Below are positions 43,252 through 52,251 of a DNA stretch of 64,000 nucleotides, in pieces. This DNA is from Spirochaetaceae bacterium (GTDB lineage Bacteria > Spirochaetota > Spirochaetia > SZUA-6 > Bin103), in NCBI GenBank assembly GCA_028820215.1, contig JAPPKD010000299.1, positions 22,513 through 86,512 on the forward strand, written 5' to 3'. Every line of letters starts with the position of its first letter. The first letter of the stretch is position 1. Position numbers and translations under genes: made by a program. The notes under the pieces are model-generated. The model ran no database searches. It saw only the letters and a list, made by a program, of their open reading frames with translations, and had not been told where the DNA came from.

Positions 43252-46200
43252 CTACTCGTCAGACAGCGCCGACAACCGCAAGAGCGCTGCCTGGCCGTGG
43301 CGGTGCCACCGCTCGAAGGCTTCCCGCGCTTGCCGGGTCGGGGCGGCGTCAGCGCTGGCGATCACGGGCGCCAGGCTGGCGATGCCTTCGAGCACGCCGC
43401 CCACGTGGTTGCGCGCCAGGTCGCCGGGCGGCACGACGCGGTGCAGGATGCGCTCGATCTCGTCGAGAGATTCGGACGGCGGTGCCTCCTGCTCGCGGCG
43501 GCGCTCGATCGCCGCGAGGGCGCCCATCACGTCCGCGATCGCGGCGCGGATCCGGATCAGGAGTTCCGTCTGTTCCTGGAGGTCGCGGGGATCGGCGCCG
43601 ACCCGCGGGTCGGACGCCACGTGCACGCTCGTGGCATCGCTGCTTCCGTCGGCGGCCAGCTCGATGCAGTACTCGCCGGGGGCGGCCAGCGGGGCCACAC
43701 CGGTGTCTACCGGATCGTCTGCGCCCGGTGAGGGCGCGTACGGGCTGTAGGTGAGGTCCCAGATCAGGCGGTTGAGGCCGGCGTCGCAGGGAAGGTCGTC
43801 AGCGGCCGCGTCCGTGGCGTCGCTCGCGAACCGGCGGACCGGGCGACCGCTCGGGTCGACAATGCGGATCGAGGCCGTTCGGGAGCCCTCCGGTAGCCAG
43901 TAGTAGATCAGCGCGCCACGCGGGCGCGGGCTCCCCGAGTCCAGGAACTCGCGGCGGCCGTCGCCGGCGCGCTCGTGCTCGACGAAGGTGGCCTCCACGC
44001 CCAGCGAGCCGATCTGGTAGGTCTTCTGCGGGCCGGTCCAAGGATCCCAGCCGACCTGAGGCAGCGTGCGCACCGTGGGGCGCGGCGCGACCAGCGCCGG
44101 CGCGGACCAGGCGGTCGCGCGCCGCAGGGGGGTCAGGTCGTCGAGGATCCAGAAGGAGCGACCGTGCGTGGCCGCCACCAGGTCGCCCTGGTGGACGCGC
44201 AGGTCGTACACCGGGACTGCGGGCAGCCGGCTCCAGCGCTCGGTCGCGTCATTCATCCGGGTCCAGGACCCGCCGTCGTCGAGCGAGGCGTACGCTCCGG
44301 TCTCCGTGCCGCAGTACAGCAGGCCGGGCCGTTCCGGGTCGCAGCGGATCACGCGGGTGAAGTCGTCGGCCGGCAGGTCGCCGATGATCGACTGCCACGA
44401 CGCGCCGCCGTCGTCCGTGCGGTAGAGCATCGGCCGCGTGTCGTCCAGCCGGTAACGGGTGGCGGCCAGGTACCAGCGGTCGGGGTCGTGCGGGGAGGGC
44501 TCCAGGCAGAGGACGGACGCCCATTCGGGCAGGTCGGCCGGCGTCACCTCGTGCCAGCTCTTGCCGCCGTCGCGCGTGCGGTGCACGCGGCCGTCGTCCG
44601 AGCCGGCCCAGATCTCCCGCGGCCGCGCGAGCGACTCGGCCAGCGCGATGACCGTGCAGTACACGTCGGAGGGGCCCTCGCCGGTGATCGGGCCGCCGGA
44701 GGCGACCGTCCTGTCCGGATCGTCGCGGGTGAGATCGGGGCTGATCGGCTCCCAGCTTCCGCCTTCGTCCGTGGAGCGGAACACCACGTTGCCGGCGGTC
44801 AGCAGCACGTCCGGGTCGTGGCGGGACGAGAGCACGGGGAAGGTCCAGTTGAAGCGGGCCGGCCACTCGGCCGGCGGGCTCGATCCGTCCATCCCCGGGA
44901 CGGGCGAGATCAGGCGCACCTGGCCGCTGCGGTGGTCGTAGCGCATCAGGCTGCCCGGCCCGCCGGGGCTGCTCCCGGTCGCCCCGGCGTAGACGATGTC
45001 CGGATCGTCGCGCTTGACGGCAATGTGCCCGCTCTCGGCGCTGCCCGTGGTGTAGCAGTCCGCCCAGCGGATCGCACCGTAGACACTGTCGGACGGCACG
45101 CTGACCGCGCTGGAGTCCTGCTGCGTGGCGTATACCCGGTAGGGGAAGCGGTCGTCCACCTCCATCCGGTAGTACTGCGCGGTCGGCTGGTTGTAGATGC
45201 TGCTCCAGGTCTCGCCGCCGTCCAGGCTGACGGTGGCGCCGCCGTCGTTGCCTTCGATCATCCGCATCGGGTTGGCGGGGTCGAACCACAGGTCGTGGTC
45301 GTCGTGGTGGGGCGAGGAAATCACCTCGAACGTGTGCCCGCCGTCGGTGGAGCGGTACACCTTCTTGCAGAGCGACCAGACCTGCTCGGGATCGGTGGGA
45401 TGGGCGTATACGTGGGTGAAGTAGAACGGCTTCTCCCGCAGCTCGGTGTCGTTGGTGACCAATTGCCACGACTCGCCGTCGTCGTCGCTTCGGTAGAGGC
45501 CGCCGTCCTCCGCCTCGATCAGCGCCCAGACGCGGCCCGCCCGCGCCGGCGACGCGGCGATGCCGACCCGGCCCAGGATGCCGCGCGGCAGTCCGGGCCG
45601 GCCGGTCAGCTCCTGCCAGGTGGCGCCGCCGTCGGTGGAGCGGAAGATGCCGGAATCCGGCCCGCCGCTCCTGATGGTCCAGGGCTTGCGGATCGTCTGC
45701 CAGAGCGCCGCGAACAGCACGTTCGGGCGGTTCGGGTCGAGACAGAGGTCGCCGGCGCCGGCCTCCTCGCTGCGGTAGAGCACCTGTTCCCAGGTGGCGC
45801 CGCCGTCGGTGGAACGGTACACGCCGCGCTCCGGGTTGCGGCCGAAAGCGAGGCCCAGCGCGGCCACGTACACGGTGTCGGGGTCCCGCGGATGCACGCG
45901 GATGCGGCTGACGTGGCGGGTGGCCTCCAGGCCCAGGTGGCGCCACGACTCGCCGCCGTCGTCGCTGCGGTAGACGCCGTCGCCGTGGGTGACGTCGACC
46001 CGAATCTGCGTCTCGCCCATGCCGGCGTACACCGTGCGGTGCGCGGAAGGCGCCACGGCGATGGCGCCCACCGACCCGGTGCGGAAGTAGCCGTCGGAGA
46101 CGTTGCGCCAGAACCGTCCGGCGTCGGTCGTCTTCCAGACGCCGCCGGCGCAGGCGCCGAAGTAGAACACCAGCGGCTCGACCGGATCGCCGGCGACGGC

Positions 46201-46275
46201 CACCACGCGGCCCCCGCGGTACGGGCCGATCGAGCGCCAGCGCATCGCCGCCAGCGCCCCGGCAGCTTCGCTCAC
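43252..46275 (-). CDS. Asp-box (BNR/VPS10-like) beta-propeller protein
   Basis: A 1,007-residue protein with at least eleven Asp-box repeats of the type S-x-D-x-G-x-x-W (for example SDDGGESW, STDGGATW, TRDGGKSW, TDDGGASW) spread over residues 50-700, predicting two linked beta-propellers as in sortilin-like 'glycosyl hydrolase' proteins. The C-terminal 300 residues contain an Ig-like part and helices. Homologues usually carry a signal peptide; none is visible here (MSEAAGALAAMRWRSIG), so this one may be cytosolic. The GTG start overlaps the stop of the aldolase-like gene (GTGA). No catalytic role can be assigned. Confidence 0.85.
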   Translation of the reverse strand: MSEAAGALAAMRWRSIGPYRGGRVVAVAGDPVEPLVFYFGACAGGVWKTTDAGRFWRNVSDGYFRTGSVGAIAVAPSAHRTVYAGMGETQIRVDVTHGDGVYRSDDGGESWRHLGLEATRHVSRIRVHPRDPDTVYVAALGLAFGRNPERGVYRSTDGGATWEQVLYRSEEAGAGDLCLDPNRPNVLFAALWQTIRKPWTIRSGGPDSGIFRSTDGGATWQELTGRPGLPRGILGRVGIAASPARAGRVWALIEAEDGGLYRSDDDGESWQLVTNDTELREKPFYFTHVYAHPTDPEQVWSLCKKVYRSTDGGHTFEVISSPHHDDHDLWFDPANPMRMIEGNDGGATVSLDGGETWSSIYNQPTAQYYRMEVDDRFPYRVYATQQDSSAVSVPSDSVYGAIRWADCYTTGSAESGHIAVKRDDPDIVYAGATGSSPGGPGSLMRYDHRSGQVRLISPVPGMDGSSPPAEWPARFNWTFPVLSSRHDPDVLLTAGNVVFRSTDEGGSWEPISPDLTRDDPDRTVASGGPITGEGPSDVYCTVIALAESLARPREIWAGSDDGRVHRTRDGGKSWHEVTPADLPEWASVLCLEPSPHDPDRWYLAATRYRLDDTRPMLYRTDDGGASWQSIIGDLPADDFTRVIRCDPERPGLLYCGTETGAYASLDDGGSWTRMNDATERWSRLPAVPVYDLRVHQGDLVAATHGRSFWILDDLTPLRRATAWSAPALVAPRPTVRTLPQVGWDPWTGPQKTYQIGSLGVEATFVEHERAGDGRREFLDSGSPRPRGALIYYWLPEGSRTASIRIVDPSGRPVRRFASDATDAAADDLPCDAGLNRLIWDLTYSPYAPSPGADDPVDTGVAPLAAPGEYCIELAADGSSDATSVHVASDPRVGADPRDLQEQTELLIRIRAAIADVMGALAAIERRREQEAPPSESLDEIERILHRVVPPGDLARNHVGGVLEGIASLAPVIASADAAPTRQAREAFERWHRHGQAALLRLSALSDE

Positions 46276-47378
46276 CGCGCCGTGCCCGCCACCGTCGCGG
46301 CGCCGGCTTCCGAGCCGCTGGCGACGATGCGTCGGGTGGCGTCGATCACCCGATCGACCTGCGCGGGGCCGATGTGCCGGTTGACCACCAGGCGGATGCG
46401 GGTCGGTGGACGCGAGCCGCCCAGCACGCCCTCGGCGCGGTAGCGGTCGAGCATCTCGTCGGCGGTCCAGCCCAGGCGGCGCACGTCAACGACCGCGAAG
46501 TTGGTCGGGATCGGCGGCTCGACCACCTCGATGCCGTCGATGGTCCGCAGCCCGTCACGGAGCCGGGCGGCGTTCGCGTGATCCTCGGCCAGCCGGTCGA
46601 CCATCTCCTGCAGGGAGAGAATGCCGGCGGCGGCGATCACGCCGGCTTGGCGCATCGAGCCGCCGTGGATCTTGCGGGTGTCGCGGGCGGCGTCGATGAA
46701 GCCCGCCTCTCCGCACAGGATCGAGCCGACCGGAGCGGACAGCCCCTTGGAGACGCAGAACATCACCGAATCGACCTGCTCGACCAGCTCGGCGGCGGGC
46801 AGACCCTGGGCGACCGCGGCGTTGAAGAGCCGGGCGCCGTCGCAGTGCACGCGCATGCCGGCCGCGTGCGCGGCGCCGGCCACGGCGTTGACCTCCGCGG
46901 GCGTCACCGCGCCGCCGCCGGTGTAGTTGTGGGTGTTCTCGATGCACAGCAGCAGCGGCTCGGCCTCCGGGTGGGCCGCGACCGCCTGTTGCACGTGATC
47001 GGGGGTGAGCACGCCCCACTCGGTCTCCACCGCGGCCGACTCGACGCCGAACAGCGCCCGCGCGAAGCGGTCGCGGTCGCTCGAGAACATGTGCGCGTGC
47101 GTCTCGTGCACGGCCAGCGCCGGCCGGCCGGCGCCGGAACCGCTGCCGATCTCCAGGTAGGTGATCAGGGCGGTGCTGTTGCCCATGCTGCCGCTGGGCA
47201 CGTACACGGCCGCCTCCTTGCCGAGCCGTTCGGCGGCCATCGCCTCCAGCCGCTTGACGGTCGGATCGTCGCCGAAGGTGTCGTCGCCCACCTCGGCGGC
47301 ATGCATGGCCTGCCGCATGCGCTCGGTGGGGTGGGTGAGGGTGTCGCTGCGCAGGTCCACGGTCGGGTCGTCATTCAT
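46272..47378 (-). CDS. Threonine aldolase family PLP enzyme
   Basis: A 368-residue fold-type I PLP enzyme close to low-specificity L-threonine aldolase. It has VDLRSDTLTHPTERMRQAM at the start, GDDTFGDDPTVKRLE, the phosphate loop PSGSMGNSTA, VHCDGARLFNAAVA with the PLP aspartate, and the Schiff-base lysine in VMFCVSKGLSAPVGS (about 205). It would split threonine or beta-hydroxy amino acids into glycine and an aldehyde. Start and stop overlap both neighbours by four bases, tying it to the Gfo/Idh and Asp-box genes. It is only distantly related to the enzyme at 8908-9930. Confidence 0.9.
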   Translation of the reverse strand: MNDDPTVDLRSDTLTHPTERMRQAMHAAEVGDDTFGDDPTVKRLEAMAAERLGKEAAVYVPSGSMGNSTALITYLEIGSGSGAGRPALAVHETHAHMFSSDRDRFARALFGVESAAVETEWGVLTPDHVQQAVAAHPEAEPLLLCIENTHNYTGGGAVTPAEVNAVAGAAHAAGMRVHCDGARLFNAAVAQGLPAAELVEQVDSVMFCVSKGLSAPVGSILCGEAGFIDAARDTRKIHGGSMRQAGVIAAAGILSLQEMVDRLAEDHANAARLRDGLRTIDGIEVVEPPIPTNFAVVDVRRLGWTADEMLDRYRAEGVLGGSRPPTRIRLVVNRHIGPAQVDRVIDATRRIVASGSEAGAATVAGTAR

Positions 47379-48388
47379 CGCATGCCTCCACAGGCGTCGA
47401 TCAGCATTTCCTGCACGATCAGGTCGTGCTCGGGCGAGAAGCGCGGGGCGCGCTCCCCGCGGGCGACCTGGATCAGCTCTTCCAGGTCGCCGATGTAGCG
47501 CGGGCGGTGCTCCACCTCGATGTGCTGCCAGCCCTCCTGAAAGGGAGGCTTGGGCTGCCGCAGGCAGAGCTGGATGTGCGGCGGCTCGATCGGCTCCAGG
47601 ATGGCGCTGCCGCCCAGCCCGTGCACCTCCACGCGGCGGTGCGGGCCGGCCTGCGTCTCCAGGGAGGTGCCCTCGATCACCGCCAGGGCCCCCTGCCCGG
47701 TGTAGTCGAAGACGATCACGCCCAGGTCGGTGCCGGCCGGCATCTCCTCGAATCCGCGCGCCGACGAGCGCAGGAACGGATGGATGGCGTCCGCCTTGCC
47801 GAACATCCAGGCGACCTGGTCGAACAGGTGGCAGTTCTCCTCGATCATGATCCCGCCCTCGTAGCGGTGGAGCTGGTTGCGGTGGTAATACTCCGGCTCG
47901 CTGCCGGCCCGGAAACGGGCGAAGTTCACGCGGCCCAGCAGGCCGTCGCGCACCCAGCCCTGGATCATCTCCAGGCCCGGGTTGTAGCGCCACTGGTAGC
48001 CCATCTGGATGCAGAGCCCGGACCTGCCGGCCAGCTCGTAGAGCTCGCGCAGCTCTTCCACGGAGGTGCCCGGCGGTTTGTCCAGGTGGATGTGCTTGCC
48101 CGCCTCGACGGCGCGCCGCGCCCACGGGATGCACTCCCAGGGCCAGGTCTCGATGAAGACGACGGCGATCGTGTCGTCGGCCAGGATCTCGTCGGGATCG
48201 TCGATGAAGCGCACGCCGCTCCAGATCTCGCGCCCGCCGCGCGCGGCCAGCATCTGCGGGTCCGGCTCGTGCACGCCGACCAGCTCGGCGTCGAGCCGGC
48301 GCAGCACCGGCTGCGACTCGGGATCCACCACCTTGGTGGCGTGGGTGTGGGCGATGCCGATCTGTCCGATGCGCAGCGTCTGCGCCAT
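47375..48388 (-). CDS. Gfo/Idh/MocA family oxidoreductase
   Basis: A 337-residue oxidoreductase with Rossmann segment RIGQIGIAHTHATKV, catalytic lysine in HIHLDKPPGTS (about 98) and the second-domain region GGIMIEENCHLFDQVAW. The AHTHA variant at the nucleotide loop is found in a Gfo/Idh subgroup acting on unknown sugars. The ATG at 48388 has GGAGG seven bases upstream, marking it as the operon's first gene; the threonine-aldolase-type and Asp-box genes follow with ATGA and GTGA overlaps. It is the third and shortest Gfo/Idh protein in the window. Confidence 0.9.
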   Translation of the reverse strand: MAQTLRIGQIGIAHTHATKVVDPESQPVLRRLDAELVGVHEPDPQMLAARGGREIWSGVRFIDDPDEILADDTIAVVFIETWPWECIPWARRAVEAGKHIHLDKPPGTSVEELRELYELAGRSGLCIQMGYQWRYNPGLEMIQGWVRDGLLGRVNFARFRAGSEPEYYHRNQLHRYEGGIMIEENCHLFDQVAWMFGKADAIHPFLRSSARGFEEMPAGTDLGVIVFDYTGQGALAVIEGTSLETQAGPHRRVEVHGLGGSAILEPIEPPHIQLCLRQPKPPFQEGWQHIEVEHRPRYIGDLEELIQVARGERAPRFSPEHDLIVQEMLIDACGGMR

Positions 48389-48469
48389 GGGTACCTCCTG
48401 CGTACGGCCCGCAGTGTACGACACGTCGCGAGGACCTCGCGCGGTCGCGTATGATCTGGCTGGACGACG

Positions 48470-49828
48470 ATGGGCGACGGCTGGAAGCAACGGGTCCGCG
48501 ACCCCGTGCACGGTCTGATCATGTTCGGAGGCCGCGACCCGCGCGGGAACGAGACGGACCGCATCGCGTGGCGCCTGCTCAACACGAGGGAGTTCCAGCG
48601 GCTGCGCCGCATCCGCCAGCTCGGCTTCTCCGACACCGTCTACCCGGGGGCGACCCACAGCCGCTTCTCCCACAGCATCGGCGTCTACCACATGGCGCGC
48701 CGGCTGCTGGATGTGATCGCGCGAGAGCAGGGCGCCAGGCATGACCGCGGCCGGGCGCGGGTGGCGCTGCTGGCCGCCCTGCTGCACGACATCGGCCACG
48801 GTCCGTTCAGCCATGCCTTCGAGAGCGCCGCCGAAGCGATCGGGCTGCAGCGGAGGCACGAGGACTGGGGCGCGGAGATCGCCTGCGGCGACACCGAGAT
48901 CAACCGCGTGCTGCGCGACGTGGACGACAGCCTTCCCGAGCGGGTGGGTGCGCTGCTCAGGGAGGAAGAGCCCAAGGACGTCTACGCCGCCGTCGTCTCC
49001 AGTCAGTTCGACGCCGACCGGCTAGACTACGTCCAGCGCGACCGGCTGATGACCGGGGTGCAGTTCGGCCACGTCGACTCGGACTGGCTGATCGACTGCC
49101 TGGAAGTGGGCTCCGTCACCATCGGCGAGCGGGACTACCTGCCCGTGCAGTGCCTGTACCTGGGACCCAAGGGGATCGCGGTCGCGGAGGACTACCTGGA
49201 GGCGCGGTTCCGCCTCTACTGGACGGTGTACGTCCACAAGACGACCCGCGCCGCCGAGAAGATGCTGCAAGCGGTCCTGGAGACCGCCGCGTCGTCGCTG
49301 CGGGACACGGACCTGGCGCGGCGCGATCCGGTGCTGCGCTACCTCACCTCGGATGAGCCGTCGCTCGACGCCTATCTTCGCCTCGACGACGCGGCGATCT
49401 GGGCGGCGCTGTCACAGTACGCCGACTGCCGGACCGCGCGGGTGGCGGAGCTCGCCGGCCGCCTGCGCGACCGCCATCTCTACAAGTGCCTGGAGATCGG
49501 CTCCTGGGACGAGCCGCAGGGCAACCTGTACCTGCGCTTCCGGCGCGAGCTGGAGGAGCGCCGCGTCGAGTGGCGGGGCGACCTGCTGTTCGACCAGTCC
49601 ACCATCACTCCGTACACGTGGTACGACTTCGACGACGACGCCTCGGCCCTGAGCAAGGTGCTGGTGAAGGTGCGCACGGACATGAACGAGCCGCGGGACA
49701 TCGCCGAGGAGTCGCCGATCGTGAAGGCGCTCCACGACCGCAGGCCGGGCCGGGTGCAGCGGGTTTTCGCACCGGACGCGGAGAAGCTGGCCAAGCTCGA
49801 TGAGATCCTGCGACAGGTGAAAGGGTAG
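48470..49828 (+). CDS. HD-domain phosphohydrolase (COG1078/SAMHD1-like)
   Basis: A 452-residue metal-dependent hydrolase. The HD metal site is built from HSRFSHSIGVYH (about 64-75), LLHDIGHGPFSHAFE (about 105-119) and SSQFDADRLDYVQRD (about 176-190). Start: RVRDPVHGLIMF, typical of the COG1078 group related to dNTP triphosphohydrolases and SAMHD1. It probably hydrolyses nucleotides in the cytosol, affecting dNTP pools, but the substrate is not proven for this group. A TATGAT (48450-48455) lies 14 bases before the ATG and may be its -10 box, without a clear -35. It is divergent from the Gfo/Idh operon. Confidence 0.88.
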   Translation: MGDGWKQRVRDPVHGLIMFGGRDPRGNETDRIAWRLLNTREFQRLRRIRQLGFSDTVYPGATHSRFSHSIGVYHMARRLLDVIAREQGARHDRGRARVALLAALLHDIGHGPFSHAFESAAEAIGLQRRHEDWGAEIACGDTEINRVLRDVDDSLPERVGALLREEEPKDVYAAVVSSQFDADRLDYVQRDRLMTGVQFGHVDSDWLIDCLEVGSVTIGERDYLPVQCLYLGPKGIAVAEDYLEARFRLYWTVYVHKTTRAAEKMLQAVLETAASSLRDTDLARRDPVLRYLTSDEPSLDAYLRLDDAAIWAALSQYADCRTARVAELAGRLRDRHLYKCLEIGSWDEPQGNLYLRFRRELEERRVEWRGDLLFDQSTITPYTWYDFDDDASALSKVLVKVRTDMNEPRDIAEESPIVKALHDRRPGRVQRVFAPDAEKLAKLDEILRQVKG

Positions 49829-49839
49829 GAGCGCTCACC

Positions 49840-51135
49840 TCACGCGAAGCGGTCCGGGCTGAACGGCCGCAGATCGATCGCCGGCTTGCTGCCCGCGATC
49901 AGGGCTGCCACCGCCTCGCCCGTGGCTGGCCCCAGCGACAGGCCCAGGGTGCCGTGCGCGGTGGCCAGAACGACGTTCGCGTGGCCGCGGGGACGGCCGA
50001 CGATCGGCAGCGTGTCGGGGGAAAGCGGCCGCAGTCCGTGCCAGACCTCTGCCCCGGGGTCGGCGGCATCGAACCGGGCGCCCGGCACGACCCGGCCCGC
50101 GCCGTCCAGGATCGCCTGCACGCGCCGCAGGTTGATCGAGCGGTCCAGGCCGGCCAGCTCCAGCGTGCCGCCGATCCTGACCCCGCGCGGCAGGGGCGTC
50201 GCCACCGCCCGGGCGTCACCCAGGTTGACCGGCCGGCTCGGCCGCCACGGCGGGTTGGAGAAGGTGACGGAGTACCCCTTGGCGGCCTGCACCGGCAGGC
50301 GCAGTCCGAGGCCGGCGGCCACCCTCGGGCTCCAGGAGCCGGCGGCGATGACGATCTGATCGGCGGCGATCTCGCCGCGCGAGGTGAGCACCGACGCGCG
50401 GTCGCCGCGCCCGCCGGCCCGCAGACGGAGTACGTCGGTCTGCTCCACCACCTGGGCGCCGGCCTCTTGCGCCTGCGCGTGCAGCCAGCGCACGAAGGAG
50501 CGGGAATCGACGTGGGCGTCGCCGGGGTAGAGCACGCCGCCGATCACGCGGGGCGACAGGGCGGGCTCCATCCGGCGCACCTGTTCGCCGGTGAGCTGCT
50601 CGAACGGGATGCCGTGCCGGGCGACACGATGGGACTCTTCGAGGTGGTGGTGCAGCATTTCCTCGGTCAGGAACGCGTACAGCACGCCGTCGGCGGCGTA
50701 GCCGTAGGGATTGGTGCCGTCCGTGGTCGTGCCCGCCGCGGTGGCGGCGATGCCCGCGTGCAGCCCGGCGCTGTGCTGCAGGAACTCCGCCATCGCGGCC
50801 GTTCCCGCCTCGGTGCGGGCCGGCTTCGACGCCTGCGCGAACCGCCACAGCCAGCGGAGCATCTCGGGGCGCCAGGGGCTGCGGATGTACAGCGGGCTGG
50901 TGGGGTCGAACAGCCAGCGCAAACCCTGGGCGACCACGCCCGGCGCCGCGATCGGCACGGCGTGACTGGGACAGACCAGTCCCTGGTTGCCGTAGGAGCA
51001 GGCCAGGCGGTCGCCGATGGTGGCTGCATCGACCACCGTCACGCGGGCGCCGGACCGAGCCAGGTACCAGGCGCAGCTCATCCCGACCACGCCGCCGCCC
51101 ACGATCAGGACGTCCGGGGTGCGGTCCTCGATCAC
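49840..51135 (-). CDS. dadA: D-amino-acid dehydrogenase-like FAD oxidoreductase
   Basis: A 431-residue flavoprotein of the DadA/glycine-oxidase family. The FAD-binding motif is LIVGGGVVGMSCAWYLA (about 10-26), with GARVTVVDA; DadA-type segments include SYGNQGLVCPSHAVPIAAPG, HVDSRSFVRWLH and GLRPLSPDTLPIVGRP near the C-terminus, followed by LATAHGTLGLSLGPATG. It would oxidise D-amino acids to 2-oxo acids, passing electrons to the respiratory chain. The GTG start overlaps the rlmN stop by four bases (GTGA). Sarcosine or hydroxyproline oxidation by relatives cannot be excluded. Confidence 0.85.
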   Translation of the reverse strand: MIEDRTPDVLIVGGGVVGMSCAWYLARSGARVTVVDAATIGDRLACSYGNQGLVCPSHAVPIAAPGVVAQGLRWLFDPTSPLYIRSPWRPEMLRWLWRFAQASKPARTEAGTAAMAEFLQHSAGLHAGIAATAAGTTTDGTNPYGYAADGVLYAFLTEEMLHHHLEESHRVARHGIPFEQLTGEQVRRMEPALSPRVIGGVLYPGDAHVDSRSFVRWLHAQAQEAGAQVVEQTDVLRLRAGGRGDRASVLTSRGEIAADQIVIAAGSWSPRVAAGLGLRLPVQAAKGYSVTFSNPPWRPSRPVNLGDARAVATPLPRGVRIGGTLELAGLDRSINLRRVQAILDGAGRVVPGARFDAADPGAEVWHGLRPLSPDTLPIVGRPRGHANVVLATAHGTLGLSLGPATGEAVAALIAGSKPAIDLRPFSPDRFA

Positions 51136-52160
51136 GAAGCCGGTTCCCGGACCGTGCGGCGCAACTGGCCGCAGGCGGCGTCCACGCGGCGGCCCATCTC
51201 CTTGCGCGTGGTCACCGTCACGCCGTGGCCGGCGACGATGGCGGCGAAACGGCGGACCGCGCCCGCTTCCGGCTCGGCGAAGGGCAGTCCGGGAACCGGG
51301 TTGTACGGGATCAGGTTGACCTGCGACCCGCTGCCGGCCAGCAGCCGGCCCAGCGCCCCGGCATGGTGCGGCTCGGCGTTCCGCCCGGCGATCAGCGTGT
51401 ACTCGTAGGTGACCCGCCTGCCGGTGGCGGCGAAATAGTCGTCGGCGGCCTCCATCAGCTCCGCGATCCCGTAGCGCTCGGCGACTGGCACCAGGCCCCT
51501 CCGCGTCGCGTCGTCGCTCGCGTGAAGGCTGATGGCCAGCCCCACCGGCAACCCGGTCGCCGCCAGGTCGCGGATGCGCGGCACCAGGCCGACGGTGCTG
51601 ACGGTGAGCCGGCGCGCGCCAAGGGCAATCCCGTCGGGATCGGTCAGGGCGCCGATCGCCTCGATGAGGCGGGGATAGTTCGCCAGCGGCTCGCCCATGC
51701 CCATGAAGACCACGTTGGTCACCGGCCCGTGCGCGGCGGCGCAGAGCACTTGCGCCACCATCTCCCCGGCGCTGAGGTTGCGCGCCACCCCGTCCAGTCC
51801 GGACGCACAGAACGCGCACGCCATACCGCATCCGACCTGGCTGGAGACGCAGACGGTGTGGCGGCCGGCGTCGCGGATCGACACCGCTTCGATCAGCTCG
51901 TCGTCCAGCGCGCGCAGCAGCAGCTTCACCGTCTGCCCGTCGAGTGTCGGGCGGCGCTGCTCAACGGTCAGCGGCGTGGCCGGCAGCTCGTCGCCCAGCC
52001 GGTCTCGCATCGCGGCCGGCAGGTCGGTCATCTCGCCGTAATCGAGCACCCCGCGGCGCAGCAGGTGCGTGCGGATCTGCCGAGCGCGGTAGGCGGGCTC
52101 GCCCAGCGCGGTCAGGCGCTCCGCGAGCGCGGCCTCGTCCAGATCCAGTGCCGAGATCAT
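51132..52160 (-). CDS. rlmN: 23S rRNA/tRNA adenine-C2 methyltransferase RlmN
   Basis: A 342-residue radical-SAM methyltransferase that methylates A2503 of 23S rRNA and A37 of some tRNAs. The iron-sulfur motif CxxxCxxC is CGMACAFC (about 108-115); the methyl-carrying cysteine is in VDAACGQLR near the C-terminus; FMGMGEPLANY and ISLHASDD are SAM-binding segments. The ATG at 52160 is a short distance downstream of a TACTCT box (52173-52168), so its mRNA may have almost no leader. It shares its upstream region with the divergent vapBC operon. Confidence 0.95.
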   Translation of the reverse strand: MISALDLDEAALAERLTALGEPAYRARQIRTHLLRRGVLDYGEMTDLPAAMRDRLGDELPATPLTVEQRRPTLDGQTVKLLLRALDDELIEAVSIRDAGRHTVCVSSQVGCGMACAFCASGLDGVARNLSAGEMVAQVLCAAAHGPVTNVVFMGMGEPLANYPRLIEAIGALTDPDGIALGARRLTVSTVGLVPRIRDLAATGLPVGLAISLHASDDATRRGLVPVAERYGIAELMEAADDYFAATGRRVTYEYTLIAGRNAEPHHAGALGRLLAGSGSQVNLIPYNPVPGLPFAEPEAGAVRRFAAIVAGHGVTVTTRKEMGRRVDAACGQLRRTVREPAS

Positions 52161-52215
52161 GGCTCCGAGAGTACACCGCGATGCGCAAGCCGGTGCGTGC
52201 GCCGGGCGCCGCAGC

Positions 52216-52250
52216 TTGCTGATGCGCGAGACATGTGCTACATGTAGCAC
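52216..52250 (+). promoter_or_regulatory. vapBC promoter with palindromic operator
   Basis: A perfect 16-base palindrome, GTGCTACATGTAGCAC, occupies 52235-52250 and ends one base before the vapB ATG (52252). TTGCTG (52216-52221) and TACATG (52239-52244, inside the palindrome) are 17 apart, placing the transcript start at or next to the start codon. Binding of a VapBC complex here would block the promoter, the usual autoregulation of these modules. Confidence 0.6.
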
Positions 52251-52251
52251 T

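Noticed and set aside
47379..48134. Extension of the aldolase-like frame into the upstream Gfo/Idh gene
   Set aside because: Out-of-frame reading of the oxidoreductase; the ATG at 47378 overlaps its stop and begins the conserved region.
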